From Agrococcus jejuensis (GTDB lineage: Bacteria; Actinomycetota; Actinomycetes; Actinomycetales; Microbacteriaceae), in assembly GCF_900099705.1 (NCBI RefSeq), contig NZ_LT629695.1:1798001-1862000 (forward strand): a stretch of 64,000 nucleotides of DNA, written 5' to 3'. Each line of letters starts with the position of its first letter. Position 1 is the first letter of the stretch. The position numbers were made by a program, and so were the translations under genes. Shown here one piece after another: positions 34,368 through 43,655 of the stretch. Below the pieces are notes generated by a model that was not told the DNA's origin, searched no databases, and saw only the letters and a program-made list of their open reading frames with translations.

Positions 34368-35410
34368 GACCGGCCTCCCAGTCGTCGGCGGGCGAGCACG
34401 ATGAGCACGGGGGCGCCGACGAACGCCAGCACGACGCCCACGGGCAGCTCGCCGTTCGTGAGCGCGACGCGCGCGAGCATGTCGGAGACGATGAGGATGA
34501 CGGGCGCGATGAGCGCCGACAGGATCACGATCCAGCCGTTGCGCGGGCCCGCGAGGAAGCGGCCGACGTGCGGCACCATGAGCCCGAGGAACGCGAGCGG
34601 CCCCGCCACGGCCGTCGCCGAGCCGGCGAGGATCGACACCGCGATCACGGTGCCGGTGCGCACGATGCCGACGCGGGCGCCGAGCGACGACGCGAGGTCG
34701 TCGCCGAGGGCCAGCACGTCGAGCGCGGGCGACAGCACGAGCGCGAGCACGAGGCCCACGCAGAGGATGGGCAGGATCGGCAGCAGCACGTCCCAGCCGC
34801 GGTTGTCGAGCCGGCCCGACTCCCACACCTGCAGCACCGAGAACGTGCGCGGGTTCGACAGGCGCAGGCCCGCGACGATGCCGGCGAGCACGGCGCCGAT
34901 CGCGACGCCCGCGAGCACGATGCGCACGGGATCCCCGCCACCGCGCCCCACGGATCCGATCGCCATCACGAGCGTCGTCGCGATGCCGGCGCCGATGAGC
35001 GCGATCCACACGTACTGCGCGGGCGACGTGATGCCGAAGAGCGCGACGCCCATCGCGACCGCGAACGACGAGCCGCTCGTGACGCCCAGCAGGCCCGGGT
35101 CGGCGAGCGGATTGCGCGTGAGCGCCTGGATGAGCGCGCCGGCCACGCCGAGCGCGGCCCCGACGAGCACGGCCGCGATCGTGCGCGGCAGACGCAGGCC
35201 CAGCACGGCGTCGGTGTCCTGCACCGATGCGTCGCCGCCCAGCAGGATGTGCACGACGAGGTCGGGCGGCACGTCGCGTGCGCCCACGAACATGCTCGCG
35301 GCGATCGCGGCGGTCAGCAGCACGAGGGCGCCGACGAGGGATGCGATGCGCACGACGACGCCCCGGCGCGAGCGAGTCGCGACGGTGGTGGCGTCGACGG
35401 CCGCGGTCAC
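34364..35410 (-). CDS. FecCD family iron-siderophore permease
   Basis: A 348-residue permease, first gene of the iron operon. It has LRLPRTIAAVLVGAALGVAG, NPLADPGLLGVTSGSSFAVA and GPLAFLGLMVPHVGRFLAGP. The GTG start (35410) sits six bases after TAGGAT, so the mRNA is probably leaderless, and an IdeR-like box lies directly upstream of that -10, shared with the divergent binding-protein gene. Confidence 0.92.
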   Translation of the reverse strand: MTAAVDATTVATRSRRGVVVRIASLVGALVLLTAAIAASMFVGARDVPPDLVVHILLGGDASVQDTDAVLGLRLPRTIAAVLVGAALGVAGALIQALTRNPLADPGLLGVTSGSSFAVAMGVALFGITSPAQYVWIALIGAGIATTLVMAIGSVGRGGGDPVRIVLAGVAIGAVLAGIVAGLRLSNPRTFSVLQVWESGRLDNRGWDVLLPILPILCVGLVLALVLSPALDVLALGDDLASSLGARVGIVRTGTVIAVSILAGSATAVAGPLAFLGLMVPHVGRFLAGPRNGWIVILSALIAPVILIVSDMLARVALTNGELPVGVVLAFVGAPVLIVLARRRLGGRS

Positions 35411-35416
35411 GCATGC

Positions 35417-35442
35417 ATCCTACGGTTAGGCTTGCCTCACCT
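35417..35442. promoter_or_regulatory. IdeR/DtxR-like iron box and permease promoter
   Basis: ttaggcttgcctcacc (35426-35441) resembles the IdeR/DtxR 19-bp box (TTAGGTTAGSCTAACCTAA type) and lies between the divergent siderophore permease and binding-protein genes. The minus-strand -10 TAGGAT (35422-35417) abuts it. Iron-loaded repressor bound here would block the permease promoter and probably the divergent one. Confidence 0.7.
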
Positions 35443-35489
35443 CCGCACGCCGTCGCGTGCGTCGATCCACCATCTGTGCAGGAGCACCC

Positions 35490-36491
35490 ATGCGCCGACC
35501 CCTCATCGCGCTCGCAGCCGCCACGGCTGCCGCGCTCGCCCTCGCCGGCTGCTCGGCAGGCACGTCGACCGACGAGCCCACCGACGCCGCCTCCGGCCCC
35601 GCCGTCGAGGAGGGCGCGTACCCCGCGACCATCCCCACGCTCTTCGGCGACGTCGAGATCACCGAGCAGCCCACCACCATCGTCGCCCTCGGCTGGGGCG
35701 ACGCCGAGACCGTGCTCGCGCTCGGCGGCCAGCCCGTCGGCGCATCCGACTGGCTCGGCTTCGGCGGCGAGGGCGTCGGCCCGTGGGCCGAGGGCCTCTA
35801 CGACCAGGCGCCCACGATCATCGAGACGCTCGAGCCCGACTACGAGGCGATCGCGGCGCTCGAGCCCGACCTCATCCTCGACGTCAAGGGCTCGGGCGAG
35901 CAGGACCGCTACGACCGCCTGTCCGAGATCGCGACGACGATCGGCGTGCCCGAGGGCGGCGAGTCGTACCTCACGACGCCCGCGCAGCAGCTCGAGATGA
36001 TCTCGGCAGCGCTGGGCGTGCCGCAGGCCGGCGCCGACCTCGCCACCGAGATCGACGACGCCTTCACGGCTGCCGCCGACGCGCACCCCGAGTGGGAGGG
36101 CCTCACGGCCACCGCCGCGACCCGCACGAGCGAGGGCTGGGGCGCCTACATCGACGGCACCGAGCGCGTCGAGTTCCTCGAGCGCCTCGGCTTCGTGCTG
36201 AACCCGGCGATCGCGGCCATGGAGCCCAGCGACGGCGGCTTCTCGGTGAACGTGTCGCAGGAGGAGCTCGACACGTTCGACGCCGACCTCATCATCGCGT
36301 TCCCGATCTTCATCGAGTCGTCCGAGATCACCGACGACCCGCAGTGGCAGGCCATCCCGGCCGTCGCCGAGGGCCACGCCGTGGTCATCGACGGCGACAT
36401 CTCGTCGGCCTACTCGCTCGGCTCGCCCCTGTCGCAGCTGTACGCGATCGACGAGGTCTCTGGCCTCATCGCCGACGCGCTCGGCAGCTGA
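35490..36491 (+). CDS. iron-siderophore ABC transporter substrate-binding lipoprotein
   Basis: A 333-residue FepB/FhuD-like lipoprotein: signal peptide with lipobox LALAGC, then ITEQPTTIVALGWGDAETVLALG and LEPDYEAIAALEPDLILDVKG in the N-lobe, and IIAFPIF / AIPAVAEGHAVVID in the C-lobe. It captures ferric siderophore outside the membrane and hands it to the divergent FecCD permeases. AGGAG at 35480-35484 precedes ATG 35490. The iron box lies about 50 bp upstream. Confidence 0.92.
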   Translation: MRRPLIALAAATAAALALAGCSAGTSTDEPTDAASGPAVEEGAYPATIPTLFGDVEITEQPTTIVALGWGDAETVLALGGQPVGASDWLGFGGEGVGPWAEGLYDQAPTIIETLEPDYEAIAALEPDLILDVKGSGEQDRYDRLSEIATTIGVPEGGESYLTTPAQQLEMISAALGVPQAGADLATEIDDAFTAAADAHPEWEGLTATAATRTSEGWGAYIDGTERVEFLERLGFVLNPAIAAMEPSDGGFSVNVSQEELDTFDADLIIAFPIFIESSEITDDPQWQAIPAVAEGHAVVIDGDISSAYSLGSPLSQLYAIDEVSGLIADALGS

Positions 36492-36508
36492 CCGCAGCCT
36501 GACGCACG

Positions 36509-36540
36509 ACGCGCCCCGCACCGGATGGTGCGGGGCGCGT
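36509..36540 (+). terminator. terminator after siderophore-binding gene
   Basis: Perfect 14-bp stem (acgcgccccgcacc / ggtgcggggcgcgt) with GGAT loop, 17 nt after the stop. Confidence 0.88.
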
Positions 36541-36560
36541 TCGCGTTCCTCCCCCAAACC

Positions 36561-36657
36561 GGCCCTTGAGGTGCGAGCGCAGCGAGCCTCGAAAGGGTCC
36601 CGTCGGCTTCGGTGGGCTCGCTTCGAGGCTCACTGCGTTCGCACCTCACCGAGCGGT
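36561..36657. repeat. palindromic repeat family B, copy B2
   Basis: About 97 bp; ggcccttgaggtgcgagcg at the left and cgttcgcacctcaccgagcg at the right, with gcctcgaaagg inside. The right arm is less well matched than in B1. It follows the terminator in a 251-bp gap. Confidence 0.82.
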
Positions 36658-36742
36658 CTGGGGGCGAACGGGTCCTTGGCTGTTGGGGGAGGCCCCGCCG
36701 GCGATCCTCGTGACCGATCGCCCGTGCCGGACATGATCGGGC

Positions 36743-37393
36743 ATGGAGACGAGCACCCTCTGGGCTCGCGGGGCCGCTGCGGCCGTCATGCTGCTCGCGC
36801 TCGCCGGATGCTCGAGCGCGCCGGAGCCGGACCTCAGCCCGTCCCCGTCGACCACCGCCTCCCCGTCGCCAGCGCCGTCGGAGACGGCCGAGCCGCAGGT
36901 CGATCCTCTGCCGGAGTCGTTCGACTGCCGGCTCGCGTCGGGGATCTTCCCGCCCATGGACCTCGCGTGGGGCGCGCATGCCCTGCAGATGGAGCTCGTC
37001 GGTCTCGACGGCGCCGAGATCGCGATGGTCGCCCCGGAGGGCATGCACGCCACCGTGACGCCGAGTGCCGACGCCGTCGATCCGGAGGCGCTCGTCGTCG
37101 CAGCCGTGCAGCGGATCGAAGCCGCTGGCTACGCGACGCCGACGTGGTCCCTCGCTCCCGCCGTGCCGTGGACGTTCGACGACCTGTGCGCGTCGATGGA
37201 GGCCGCGTTCGTCGAGATGACGCGCGACGGCGCCGTCACGGAGCTCGGCATCCAGGGTGACGCCCGCCTGCGCGTCGGCATCCGCACCGGGTTCCCCGTG
37301 CCGTCGAGCGTCGAGGCCATCGACGACGCCCATCCCGGCCTGCTCCTGCTCGTGGAGACCGTCGGCGTGGACATCGGCGCCGACGGCGGCTGA
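36743..37393 (+). CDS. hypothetical lipoprotein
   Basis: A 216-residue secreted lipoprotein: signal peptide with lipobox LALAGC (Cys23), a Ser/Pro/Thr-rich linker (residues 25-52), then a globular domain with one cysteine pair (DCRLASG and DDLCASM) that may form a disulphide. The domain alternates strands and helices (IAMVAPEGMHATVTPSADA, ALVVAAVQRIEAAGYATP). No family is recognised. It is convergent with the sugar permease operon, 5 nt apart. Confidence 0.75.
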   Translation: METSTLWARGAAAAVMLLALAGCSSAPEPDLSPSPSTTASPSPAPSETAEPQVDPLPESFDCRLASGIFPPMDLAWGAHALQMELVGLDGAEIAMVAPEGMHATVTPSADAVDPEALVVAAVQRIEAAGYATPTWSLAPAVPWTFDDLCASMEAAFVEMTRDGAVTELGIQGDARLRVGIRTGFPVPSSVEAIDDAHPGLLLLVETVGVDIGADGG

Positions 37394-37397
37394 CGCC

Positions 37398-38231
37398 CTA
37401 CCCCTTCTCCGCACCCTCCGTCGTCGACATGATGCGGCGCTGGAAGACGAAGAACACGATCGCGACCGGGATCGTCATGAGCACGGCGGCGGCGAGCTTC
37501 AGCGGGAACTGGCTGCCCGAGCCGAGCTGGCCCGACACGAGGGATGCGACGCCCGTCGTGAGCGTGTTGAGCTCGGGGCTCTGGCGCGAGACGACGAAGT
37601 GGGCGAACTCGTTCCACGAGCCCTGGAACGACAGGATCGTGAGCGTCACGAGCGCGGGCGCCGCCATGGGCAGCGTCACCGACCAGAAGGTGCGGAAGAC
37701 GCCGGCGCCGTCGATGCGTGCCGCCTCCTCGATCGACACGGGGATCGAGTCGAAGAACTGCTTCATGATGAAGATGCCCGCCGCATCCGCCAGCAGCGGG
37801 ATGATCATGCCCGCGTACGAGTCGTAGAGCGAGAGCTCCTTGAGCACGAGGAAGCGCGGCACCATGAGCACGACGGTCGGCACGGCCATGACGCCGATGA
37901 AGAGCCCGAACACCCACGACCGCCCGCGGAAGCGGAGCCGCGAGAGCGCGTAGCCGGCGAGCGAGTCGAAGAAGACGCGACCGAGGGTCACGGAGAGCGT
38001 GACGATGACGGAGTTCACGCCCCACAGGCCGATGTCCGTGCCGGTGAACAGCCGCTCGTAGGCGGCGAACGTCGGCGTCTCGGGGATGAGCGACAGCGGC
38101 TGCGCCACGGCCTCGCCGTCGGTCTTGAACGATGACGCGACGGAGATGAGGAACGGGTACAGGTAGGCGACGGCGAGCAGGATCAGCACGACGTAGCCGG
38201 CGACGAGCCCGGCGGTCACACGTTGCCTCAT
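37398..38231 (-). CDS. carbohydrate ABC transporter permease (MalG type)
   Basis: A 277-residue permease with six helices. The EAA loop reads EEAARIDGAGVFRTFWSVTLP, and the C-terminus ends QRRIMSTTEGAEKG. It pairs with the MalF-type permease upstream (ATGA overlap) and the binding protein at 39399. No ATPase is encoded nearby, so a shared MsiK-like ATPase elsewhere is expected, as is usual in actinobacteria. Confidence 0.92.
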   Translation of the reverse strand: MRQRVTAGLVAGYVVLILLAVAYLYPFLISVASSFKTDGEAVAQPLSLIPETPTFAAYERLFTGTDIGLWGVNSVIVTLSVTLGRVFFDSLAGYALSRLRFRGRSWVFGLFIGVMAVPTVVLMVPRFLVLKELSLYDSYAGMIIPLLADAAGIFIMKQFFDSIPVSIEEAARIDGAGVFRTFWSVTLPMAAPALVTLTILSFQGSWNEFAHFVVSRQSPELNTLTTGVASLVSGQLGSGSQFPLKLAAAVLMTIPVAIVFFVFQRRIMSTTEGAEKG

Positions 38232-39394
38232 GCGCCCGTCCCCTTGCCCGATGCCCCGGCTCTCAGTCGCGCGGTGCCCTGCGCGACGCCGCCGTCGGCG
38301 CTCGCGATCGTGCGCGGACCGCGGCGCCAGAACGGCTTCGACGGCTCGTCGCGGTCGCGCAGGATGAACCGCTGCAGCAGCGAGAACGCGATGATGATGA
38401 GGAAGAGCACGAACGCGATCGCGGCGGCGATGCCGGGCTCGTTCTCGGTGAACGCCTGGTCGTACGCCATGTACGCGGGGCTCGTCAGCGTCGCCGCCGC
38501 GGGGGTGCCGCGCGTGAGGTACACCTGGTCGAACACCTGCCACGTGCCGATGAGGCCCAGCGTCAGCACGGTGAAGAGCACGGGCCGCAGCATCGGCAGC
38601 GTCACGCTGAAGAACGCCTGGCGGGGGCTCGCGCCATCCATGACCGCGGCCTCGCCGATCTCGGCGCCCACCGACTGCAGCCCCGCGAGGAACAGCAGCA
38701 TGAAGGTGCCGGAGGTCGTGAAGACGGCCATGACGATGAGCACGAGCTGCGCGACCGACGGGCCGGCCGCCCACTCCCACGCGCTCTGCCCGAGGAATCC
38801 GGGCTCGCCCCATCCGCCCGGCTGCCCGCCGCCGAGCGCGCCCACGATCACGTGCACGACGCCGCGCGGGTCGGCCATCCAGTTGGGGCCGTCGACCTGC
38901 AGCCACGCGAGCACGGCGTTGACGGCGCCGGATGCCTGGAACAGGAAGAGGAAGACGCCGGTGATGGCGATGGACGACGTCACCGACGGGAAGTAGAACG
39001 CGGTGCGGAAGAAGCCCTTCGCACGCAGCAGGCGCCGGTTCACCTGCACGGCGAGGAAGAGCGAGAGCGCCGTCTGCAGCGGCACGACGAGCAGCACGTA
39101 GAAGAGGTTGTTGCGCAGCGCGCGACCGAAGAGGTCGCGCGTGAGCCGGTCGTCGGTCGTGATCGCCTGGTAGTTCTCGAGCCCGACGACGTCGACGCGG
39201 TCGTTGAACAGTGGCGAGTTGCGGCCGTTCCAGTCGGTGAACGACACGAACAGGGCCAGCAGGATCGGCGCGATGAGGAAGACGCCCACGATCACGAGGG
39301 CGGGCGAGACGAACAGCCAGCCGGCTGCCGTCTCGCCGCCGCGCGTGCTCCCGCGACGTCGCACCCGCGCCGTCGCGGGAGCACGCGTTGCCAT
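38228..39394 (-). CDS. carbohydrate ABC transporter permease (MalF type)
   Basis: A 388-residue permease with EAA loop EIGEAAVMDGASPRQAFFSV. It has an extended periplasmic stretch after helix 3 (residues 165-215, Gly/Pro/Trp-rich, including VDGPNWMADPRG) and a long charged tail (RRGPRTIASADGGVAQGTA). GGAG lies 7 nt before ATG 39394. It follows the binding-protein gene by 4 nt. Confidence 0.9.
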   Translation of the reverse strand: MATRAPATARVRRRGSTRGGETAAGWLFVSPALVIVGVFLIAPILLALFVSFTDWNGRNSPLFNDRVDVVGLENYQAITTDDRLTRDLFGRALRNNLFYVLLVVPLQTALSLFLAVQVNRRLLRAKGFFRTAFYFPSVTSSIAITGVFLFLFQASGAVNAVLAWLQVDGPNWMADPRGVVHVIVGALGGGQPGGWGEPGFLGQSAWEWAAGPSVAQLVLIVMAVFTTSGTFMLLFLAGLQSVGAEIGEAAVMDGASPRQAFFSVTLPMLRPVLFTVLTLGLIGTWQVFDQVYLTRGTPAAATLTSPAYMAYDQAFTENEPGIAAAIAFVLFLIIIAFSLLQRFILRDRDEPSKPFWRRGPRTIASADGGVAQGTARLRAGASGKGTGA

Positions 39395-39398
39395 CAGG

Positions 39399-40631
39399 TC
39401 ACTCCACCTCGGACCAGGCGTCCTCGAGCTGCCCCTGCAGCGTCGTGAGGATCGCCTGCGGATCGGCCGTCGCGAGCGTCGGCACCACCGTGTTGAACTC
39501 GCCGACCACCTCGGAGGCACCGGGGAACGCGATGGGGCTCACCGCGTAGTCGGCGCCGGCGACGAAGGCCGCGTTCTCGGGGTAGGTCTCCGCGTACGTC
39601 GCCGCAGCGGACTCCGTCGAGGGGATGACGCCGAACGCGTCGGAGAACGCGAGCTGCTGGTCGTCGCTCGTGAGGAACTCGACGAGGCTCGCCGCATCCT
39701 CGGCCGTGTCGGCACCCTCGGGGATGCCCCAGCAGTTCGAGAACGTGTACGTGCCCTGGCCGCCGGGGCCCGCGGGCAGCTCGGCGATCTGGTAGCTGAC
39801 GTCGGGGAAGTCGTTCTCGAGCGCGCCCGCGATCCACGGACCCTCGATGACCATCGCCGCCTGCTGGTTGCCGAACGCCTCGCCGCCCCAGCCGGCGCCG
39901 AGGTCGGCGGGCCATGCGAGCGAGCCGGCGGTGAGCAGGCCCTGCAGGTAGGTCAGCGCCTCGACGTTCTCGGGGCTGTCGGCCGTGACCTCGTCGTCGG
40001 TCATGAGACCGCCGCCCGCCTGCTCCATGAAGACGCCGACGCGTGCGTACTCGGCACCCATCGACAGGCCGACCGTGTCATCGGTCGTCAGGGTCTGCGC
40101 CACCGTGGCGAGGGAATCCCAGTCGGTGGGGATGTCGGCGTCGGTCAGGCCGGCAGCCGCCCACAGGTCGGTGTTGATGACGAGGCCGAGGGTCGAGAAG
40201 TCCTTCGGGTCGCAGATGAGCTCGCCGTCGTACGAGAACGTGTCGGCGAGCGCCGGGTAGAAGTCGCCCGCGTTGTCGAGGCCCGCCGCGTACGGCTCGA
40301 GGTAGTCGTCGGCCGCGTACGTCTGGAACTGGTCCCACGACATGTAGAAGAGGTCCGGCGGGATGTCGCCCGCGAAGCCCTGCGCGAGCTCCTGGCCGAG
40401 GTCCGAGGCCACGACGACCTCCACGGCGATGCCCGACTCCTCGGTCCACGCGTCGACGGCGGCCTGCACGGCCTGCGTCTCGGCGTCGCCCGACGTGCCG
40501 ATGAGCACCTGCAGCGGCTCGTCGCCGCCGCCTCCGCTGCCGCCGCCCGAGCAGCCGGCGAGCGCGATGGCTCCGATGCCGGTGATCGCTGCGATCTGCA
40601 GGGCGCGTCCTTGCCTCCTGCGATGCGTCAT
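39399..40631 (-). CDS. sugar ABC transporter substrate-binding lipoprotein
   Basis: A 410-residue family-1 binding protein: lipobox IALAGC, then a Gly/Ser-rich linker and the alternating two-lobe fold (LQVLIGTSGDAETQAVQAAV, DLFYMSWDQFQTYAADDYL, AAMVIEGPWIAGALENDFP). It delivers a sugar to the MalF/MalG pair downstream. Its start overlaps the stop of the LacI gene (ATGA). It is paralogous to the orphan binding protein at 21538, which carries an extra acidic insert. Confidence 0.92.
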   Translation of the reverse strand: MTHRRRQGRALQIAAITGIGAIALAGCSGGGSGGGGDEPLQVLIGTSGDAETQAVQAAVDAWTEESGIAVEVVVASDLGQELAQGFAGDIPPDLFYMSWDQFQTYAADDYLEPYAAGLDNAGDFYPALADTFSYDGELICDPKDFSTLGLVINTDLWAAAGLTDADIPTDWDSLATVAQTLTTDDTVGLSMGAEYARVGVFMEQAGGGLMTDDEVTADSPENVEALTYLQGLLTAGSLAWPADLGAGWGGEAFGNQQAAMVIEGPWIAGALENDFPDVSYQIAELPAGPGGQGTYTFSNCWGIPEGADTAEDAASLVEFLTSDDQQLAFSDAFGVIPSTESAAATYAETYPENAAFVAGADYAVSPIAFPGASEVVGEFNTVVPTLATADPQAILTTLQGQLEDAWSEVE

Positions 40632-41638
40632 GATGCATCCTTCCCGTCGGCGTGCGCCGACTGCTGTGCCGGGAGTCCCCAGCGTGGGTTCGCGCGCCGG
40701 TGCAGGCGCGGGGTCACGAGACGGTGGGCGGGCTCGCCGTGCAGCAGCTCGAGCACGGCTGCGGCGACGGCGCCCAGGTTCTGGTCGATGCTCGAGAAGC
40801 CGAGGCCCGCGGCGACGCCCGTGTCGTCGAAGCCGACGACGGGCACGGATGCGTCGGCCCGCGAGAGCGCGCCGATCGCGCCGAGTGCGAGGGTGTCGGA
40901 GGCGCACACGATGCTCGTGGCGCCGGCGGCGAGCAGCTCGGCGGCGGCGGCCTGCGCCTCGGCGGGGTCGTCGTGCACGGCGCGGTCGAGGTCGGGCTCG
41001 AGGCCCGCTGCCGTCATCGCGTCGCGCCAGCCGCCGCGGCGCTCGTCGCCCGCGCCCGATCCCTCCGGCCAGCCGAGGAACGCGACGCGGTCGCCGGTCG
41101 CGAGGCTCGCCTCGGTGGCCTCGCGCGTGCCTGCGCGGCCGTCGACGTCGACCCACGAGTGCGGCGCCGATCCGTCATCCCACGGGCGGCCGAAGGCGAC
41201 GAAGGGGATGCCGGCCTCGGCGAGCGCGTCGACGCGGCGGTCGCGGTGGTCGGTCGAGGTGAGCACGAACGCGTCGGCGAGGCTGCGCTGCGACAGCGAC
41301 CGGATCTGCGCGACCTCGGCGTCGGCGTCGTCGGCCGTGAACACGAGCACGTGCCGGTCGACGCCCGCGGCCTGCTCGGTGACGGCATGCAGGAAGCGGT
41401 CGAGCAGCACGCCGTGGATGCCGTCGTCGTGCCGCTCGAGGCGGATGCCGATCGTGCGTGCCGACGACGTGCGCAGGCGGCGCGCGTGGAGGTTGGGGGC
41501 GTAGCCGAGCTCGGCGACGGCGGCCATGACGCGCTCGAGGGTCGCGGGGTGCACGATGCGCGGGGTGTTGATCGCGTTCGACACGGTCTGGCGAGAGACG
41601 CCGGCCTTCGCGGCCACGTCGGCGAGCGTCGCGCTCAT
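40628..41638 (-). CDS. LacI family transcriptional regulator
   Basis: A 336-residue repressor with helix-turn-helix and hinge (TLADVAAKAGVSRQTVSNAI, hinge ending LHARRLRTSSARTIG) and a periplasmic-binding-protein-like sensor domain (SIVCASDTLALGAIGAL, VPVVGFDDTGVAAGLGFSSI). GAGGAGG precedes ATG 41638. It is the first gene of the operon with the sugar transporter and is divergent from a debranching-type hydrolase, so it probably controls both through the palindrome between them. Confidence 0.92.
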   Translation of the reverse strand: MSATLADVAAKAGVSRQTVSNAINTPRIVHPATLERVMAAVAELGYAPNLHARRLRTSSARTIGIRLERHDDGIHGVLLDRFLHAVTEQAAGVDRHVLVFTADDADAEVAQIRSLSQRSLADAFVLTSTDHRDRRVDALAEAGIPFVAFGRPWDDGSAPHSWVDVDGRAGTREATEASLATGDRVAFLGWPEGSGAGDERRGGWRDAMTAAGLEPDLDRAVHDDPAEAQAAAAELLAAGATSIVCASDTLALGAIGALSRADASVPVVGFDDTGVAAGLGFSSIDQNLGAVAAAVLELLHGEPAHRLVTPRLHRRANPRWGLPAQQSAHADGKDAS

Positions 41639-41687
41639 CCCGCACCTCCTCGTGCCTCGCATCCCGCCGTCGTGGCGTGGATTCGAT

Positions 41688-41725
41688 CGATCCATTTGAT
41701 CGTTCCAACGAAGGTAGCGTACGGT
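41688..41725. promoter_or_regulatory. LacI-type operator and promoter of the debranching-enzyme gene
   Basis: Perfect inverted repeat CGATC-n5-GATCG at 41688-41702. Its right arm overlaps a -35-like TTGATC (41697-41702), followed after 17 bp by TACGGT (41720-41725). Binding there would block the divergent glycoside hydrolase promoter and could affect the lacI-transporter operon. Confidence 0.6.
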
Positions 41726-41765
41726 GGCGGAGCACGCCAGCCCTACCCGAACCCGGAGGTCGACG

Positions 41766-43655
41766 GTGACCGACAGCGCGCACGGCAGGCAGCCGCTGCT
41801 GCACGAGGAGCTCGTCGTGCTCCACGCCCCCACGCAGGTCTGGTCGGCCCCGACCGGCGACGTGGGCGGCATGCCCATCCACGGCGTCTTCCACGCCGAC
41901 GCCCGCGTGATCGACGAGCTGCGCGTCGAGGTCGGTGGCGAGGTGCCCGAGCCGATCGGCGCGTCGTCGACCGCGTCGTCGGCGACGTTCACCGCCGTCG
42001 CGAGGAACGTCGACGACCGCACGCCCGACCCGCGCGTGCGCGTCGAGCGGCACCGCGTCGTCGGCGCCGGCTCCGTCGTGGAGCACGTCGCGATCGTCAA
42101 CGCGCTCGACGCCGCGATCGACACGACCGTCACCTACGTCGTCGGCGTCGACGCCAGCGACCTGCAATCGGTGAAGTCGGGTGTGCCCACCGGCATCGAG
42201 CCGACGATCGTCGAGCGGCCCGGCATCGTCGTCGCGACCCACGCATCCCGCACGCTCGAGCTCGACGCATCCGGCGCCGACGTCGCCGTGCTCGGCCGCC
42301 GCGTCGCGCTCACGTGGCCCGTGCACGTGCCCGCCCACGGTCGCGCCGAGGTGGCGCTGCGCCTGCGCGTCTCGGATGCCGGCCAGGTCGTCGCGCCCTA
42401 CGGCGGCGACGCCGTGCTGCGCCGTCTGCCCGCGACGGGTGACGCGCGCCTCGACCGCTGGGCCGACCTCGCGCTCGCCGACCTCGACGCGCTCGTCACG
42501 ACGCGCCCCGGCCACGGCGACGAGCCGTTCCTCGCCGCCGGCGCCCCGTGGTTCCTCACGCTCTTCGGCCGCGATACCCTCATCGCCGCGCGCCTGCTGC
42601 TGCCGGTGGATGCGGGCCTCGCGCTCGGCACGCTGCGCACGCTCGCGCGCCTGCAGGGCGCCGCGGTCGACCCCGGCTCCGCCGAGCAGCCGGGCAAGAT
42701 CCTGCACGAGATCCGCGACGGCGTCTTCACGATGCCGGGCGAGGGCATCGCGCTGCCGCCCGTCTACTACGGCACGGTCGACGCGACGCCGCTGTGGGTC
42801 GTGCTGCTGGGGCGCGCGCTCGCCGCCGGCGCCATCGGCCTCGAGGACGTGCGCGAGCTGCGCGGCACGCTCGAGGGTGCGCTCGCGTGGATGCGCGACT
42901 TCGGCGACCCGACCGGCACCGGCTTCCTGCACTACCGCGACGAGCTCGGCACGGGCCTCGCGAACCAGGGCTGGAAGGACTCGGGCGACTCGATCCGCTT
43001 CCACGACGGCGGCATCGCCGAGGGGCCGATCGCGCTCGCCGAGGTGCAGGCGCAGGCGTACGAGGCCGCGGTGGTCGGTGCTGGGCTGCTGGATGCGCTC
43101 GACGGCGACGGCGCCGGGGATGCGTGGCGCGTGTGGGCTGCGGACATGGCGGTGCGGTTCCGCGACCGGTTCTGGGTCACGCGCGGCGATCGGCGATTCC
43201 TGGCGATCGCGCTCGACGGTGCTGGCCGGCCGGTGGACTCGCGCACGTCCAACATGGGCCAGTGCATCGGCACGGGCATCCTGACCGCCGACGAGGAGGC
43301 GGAGGTCGCCGCGCAGCTGGTGGCTTCGGACATGGCCTCGCGGTGGGGCCTGCGCACGATGGCGACCGACGAGGGCGGCTTCTGGCCGCTGTCGTACCAC
43401 TGCGGCTCGGTGTGGCCGCACGACACGGGCGTCGTCATCGAGGGGATGCTGCGGGCCGGGCTGCGGTCGGAGGCTGCTGCGCTGTCGACGCGTCTGCTGG
43501 ATGCGGCGGAGGCGTTCTCGTGGCGCATGCCCGAGCTCTTCTCGGGCGACGACCTCGCCTCGCCGATCGCCTACCCCGCCTCGTGCCGCCCCCAGGCGTG
43601 GAGCGCGGCGGCGGTGGTCGCGGTGGCGGAGGCCCTCGCGCAGCCCGCTCCTTGA
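41766..43655 (+). CDS. glycogen-debranching-type glycoside hydrolase
   Basis: A 629-residue cytosolic protein. The N-terminal domain (residues 10-200) resembles the glycogen-debranching N-terminal module (LLHEELVVLHAPTQVWSAP, MPIHGVFHADARVIDEL). The C-terminal alpha/alpha barrel has FLAAGAPWFLTLFGRDTLIA, GWKDSGDSIRF and SCRPQAWSA, the pattern of amylo-alpha-1,6-glucosidase-like enzymes. It probably cleaves the oligosaccharide imported by the divergent ABC system. GTG 41766 has GGAGG 7 nt upstream. Its stop codon lies inside repeat B3. Confidence 0.85.
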   Translation: MTDSAHGRQPLLHEELVVLHAPTQVWSAPTGDVGGMPIHGVFHADARVIDELRVEVGGEVPEPIGASSTASSATFTAVARNVDDRTPDPRVRVERHRVVGAGSVVEHVAIVNALDAAIDTTVTYVVGVDASDLQSVKSGVPTGIEPTIVERPGIVVATHASRTLELDASGADVAVLGRRVALTWPVHVPAHGRAEVALRLRVSDAGQVVAPYGGDAVLRRLPATGDARLDRWADLALADLDALVTTRPGHGDEPFLAAGAPWFLTLFGRDTLIAARLLLPVDAGLALGTLRTLARLQGAAVDPGSAEQPGKILHEIRDGVFTMPGEGIALPPVYYGTVDATPLWVVLLGRALAAGAIGLEDVRELRGTLEGALAWMRDFGDPTGTGFLHYRDELGTGLANQGWKDSGDSIRFHDGGIAEGPIALAEVQAQAYEAAVVGAGLLDALDGDGAGDAWRVWAADMAVRFRDRFWVTRGDRRFLAIALDGAGRPVDSRTSNMGQCIGTGILTADEEAEVAAQLVASDMASRWGLRTMATDEGGFWPLSYHCGSVWPHDTGVVIEGMLRAGLRSEAAALSTRLLDAAEAFSWRMPELFSGDDLASPIAYPASCRPQAWSAAAVVAVAEALAQPAP

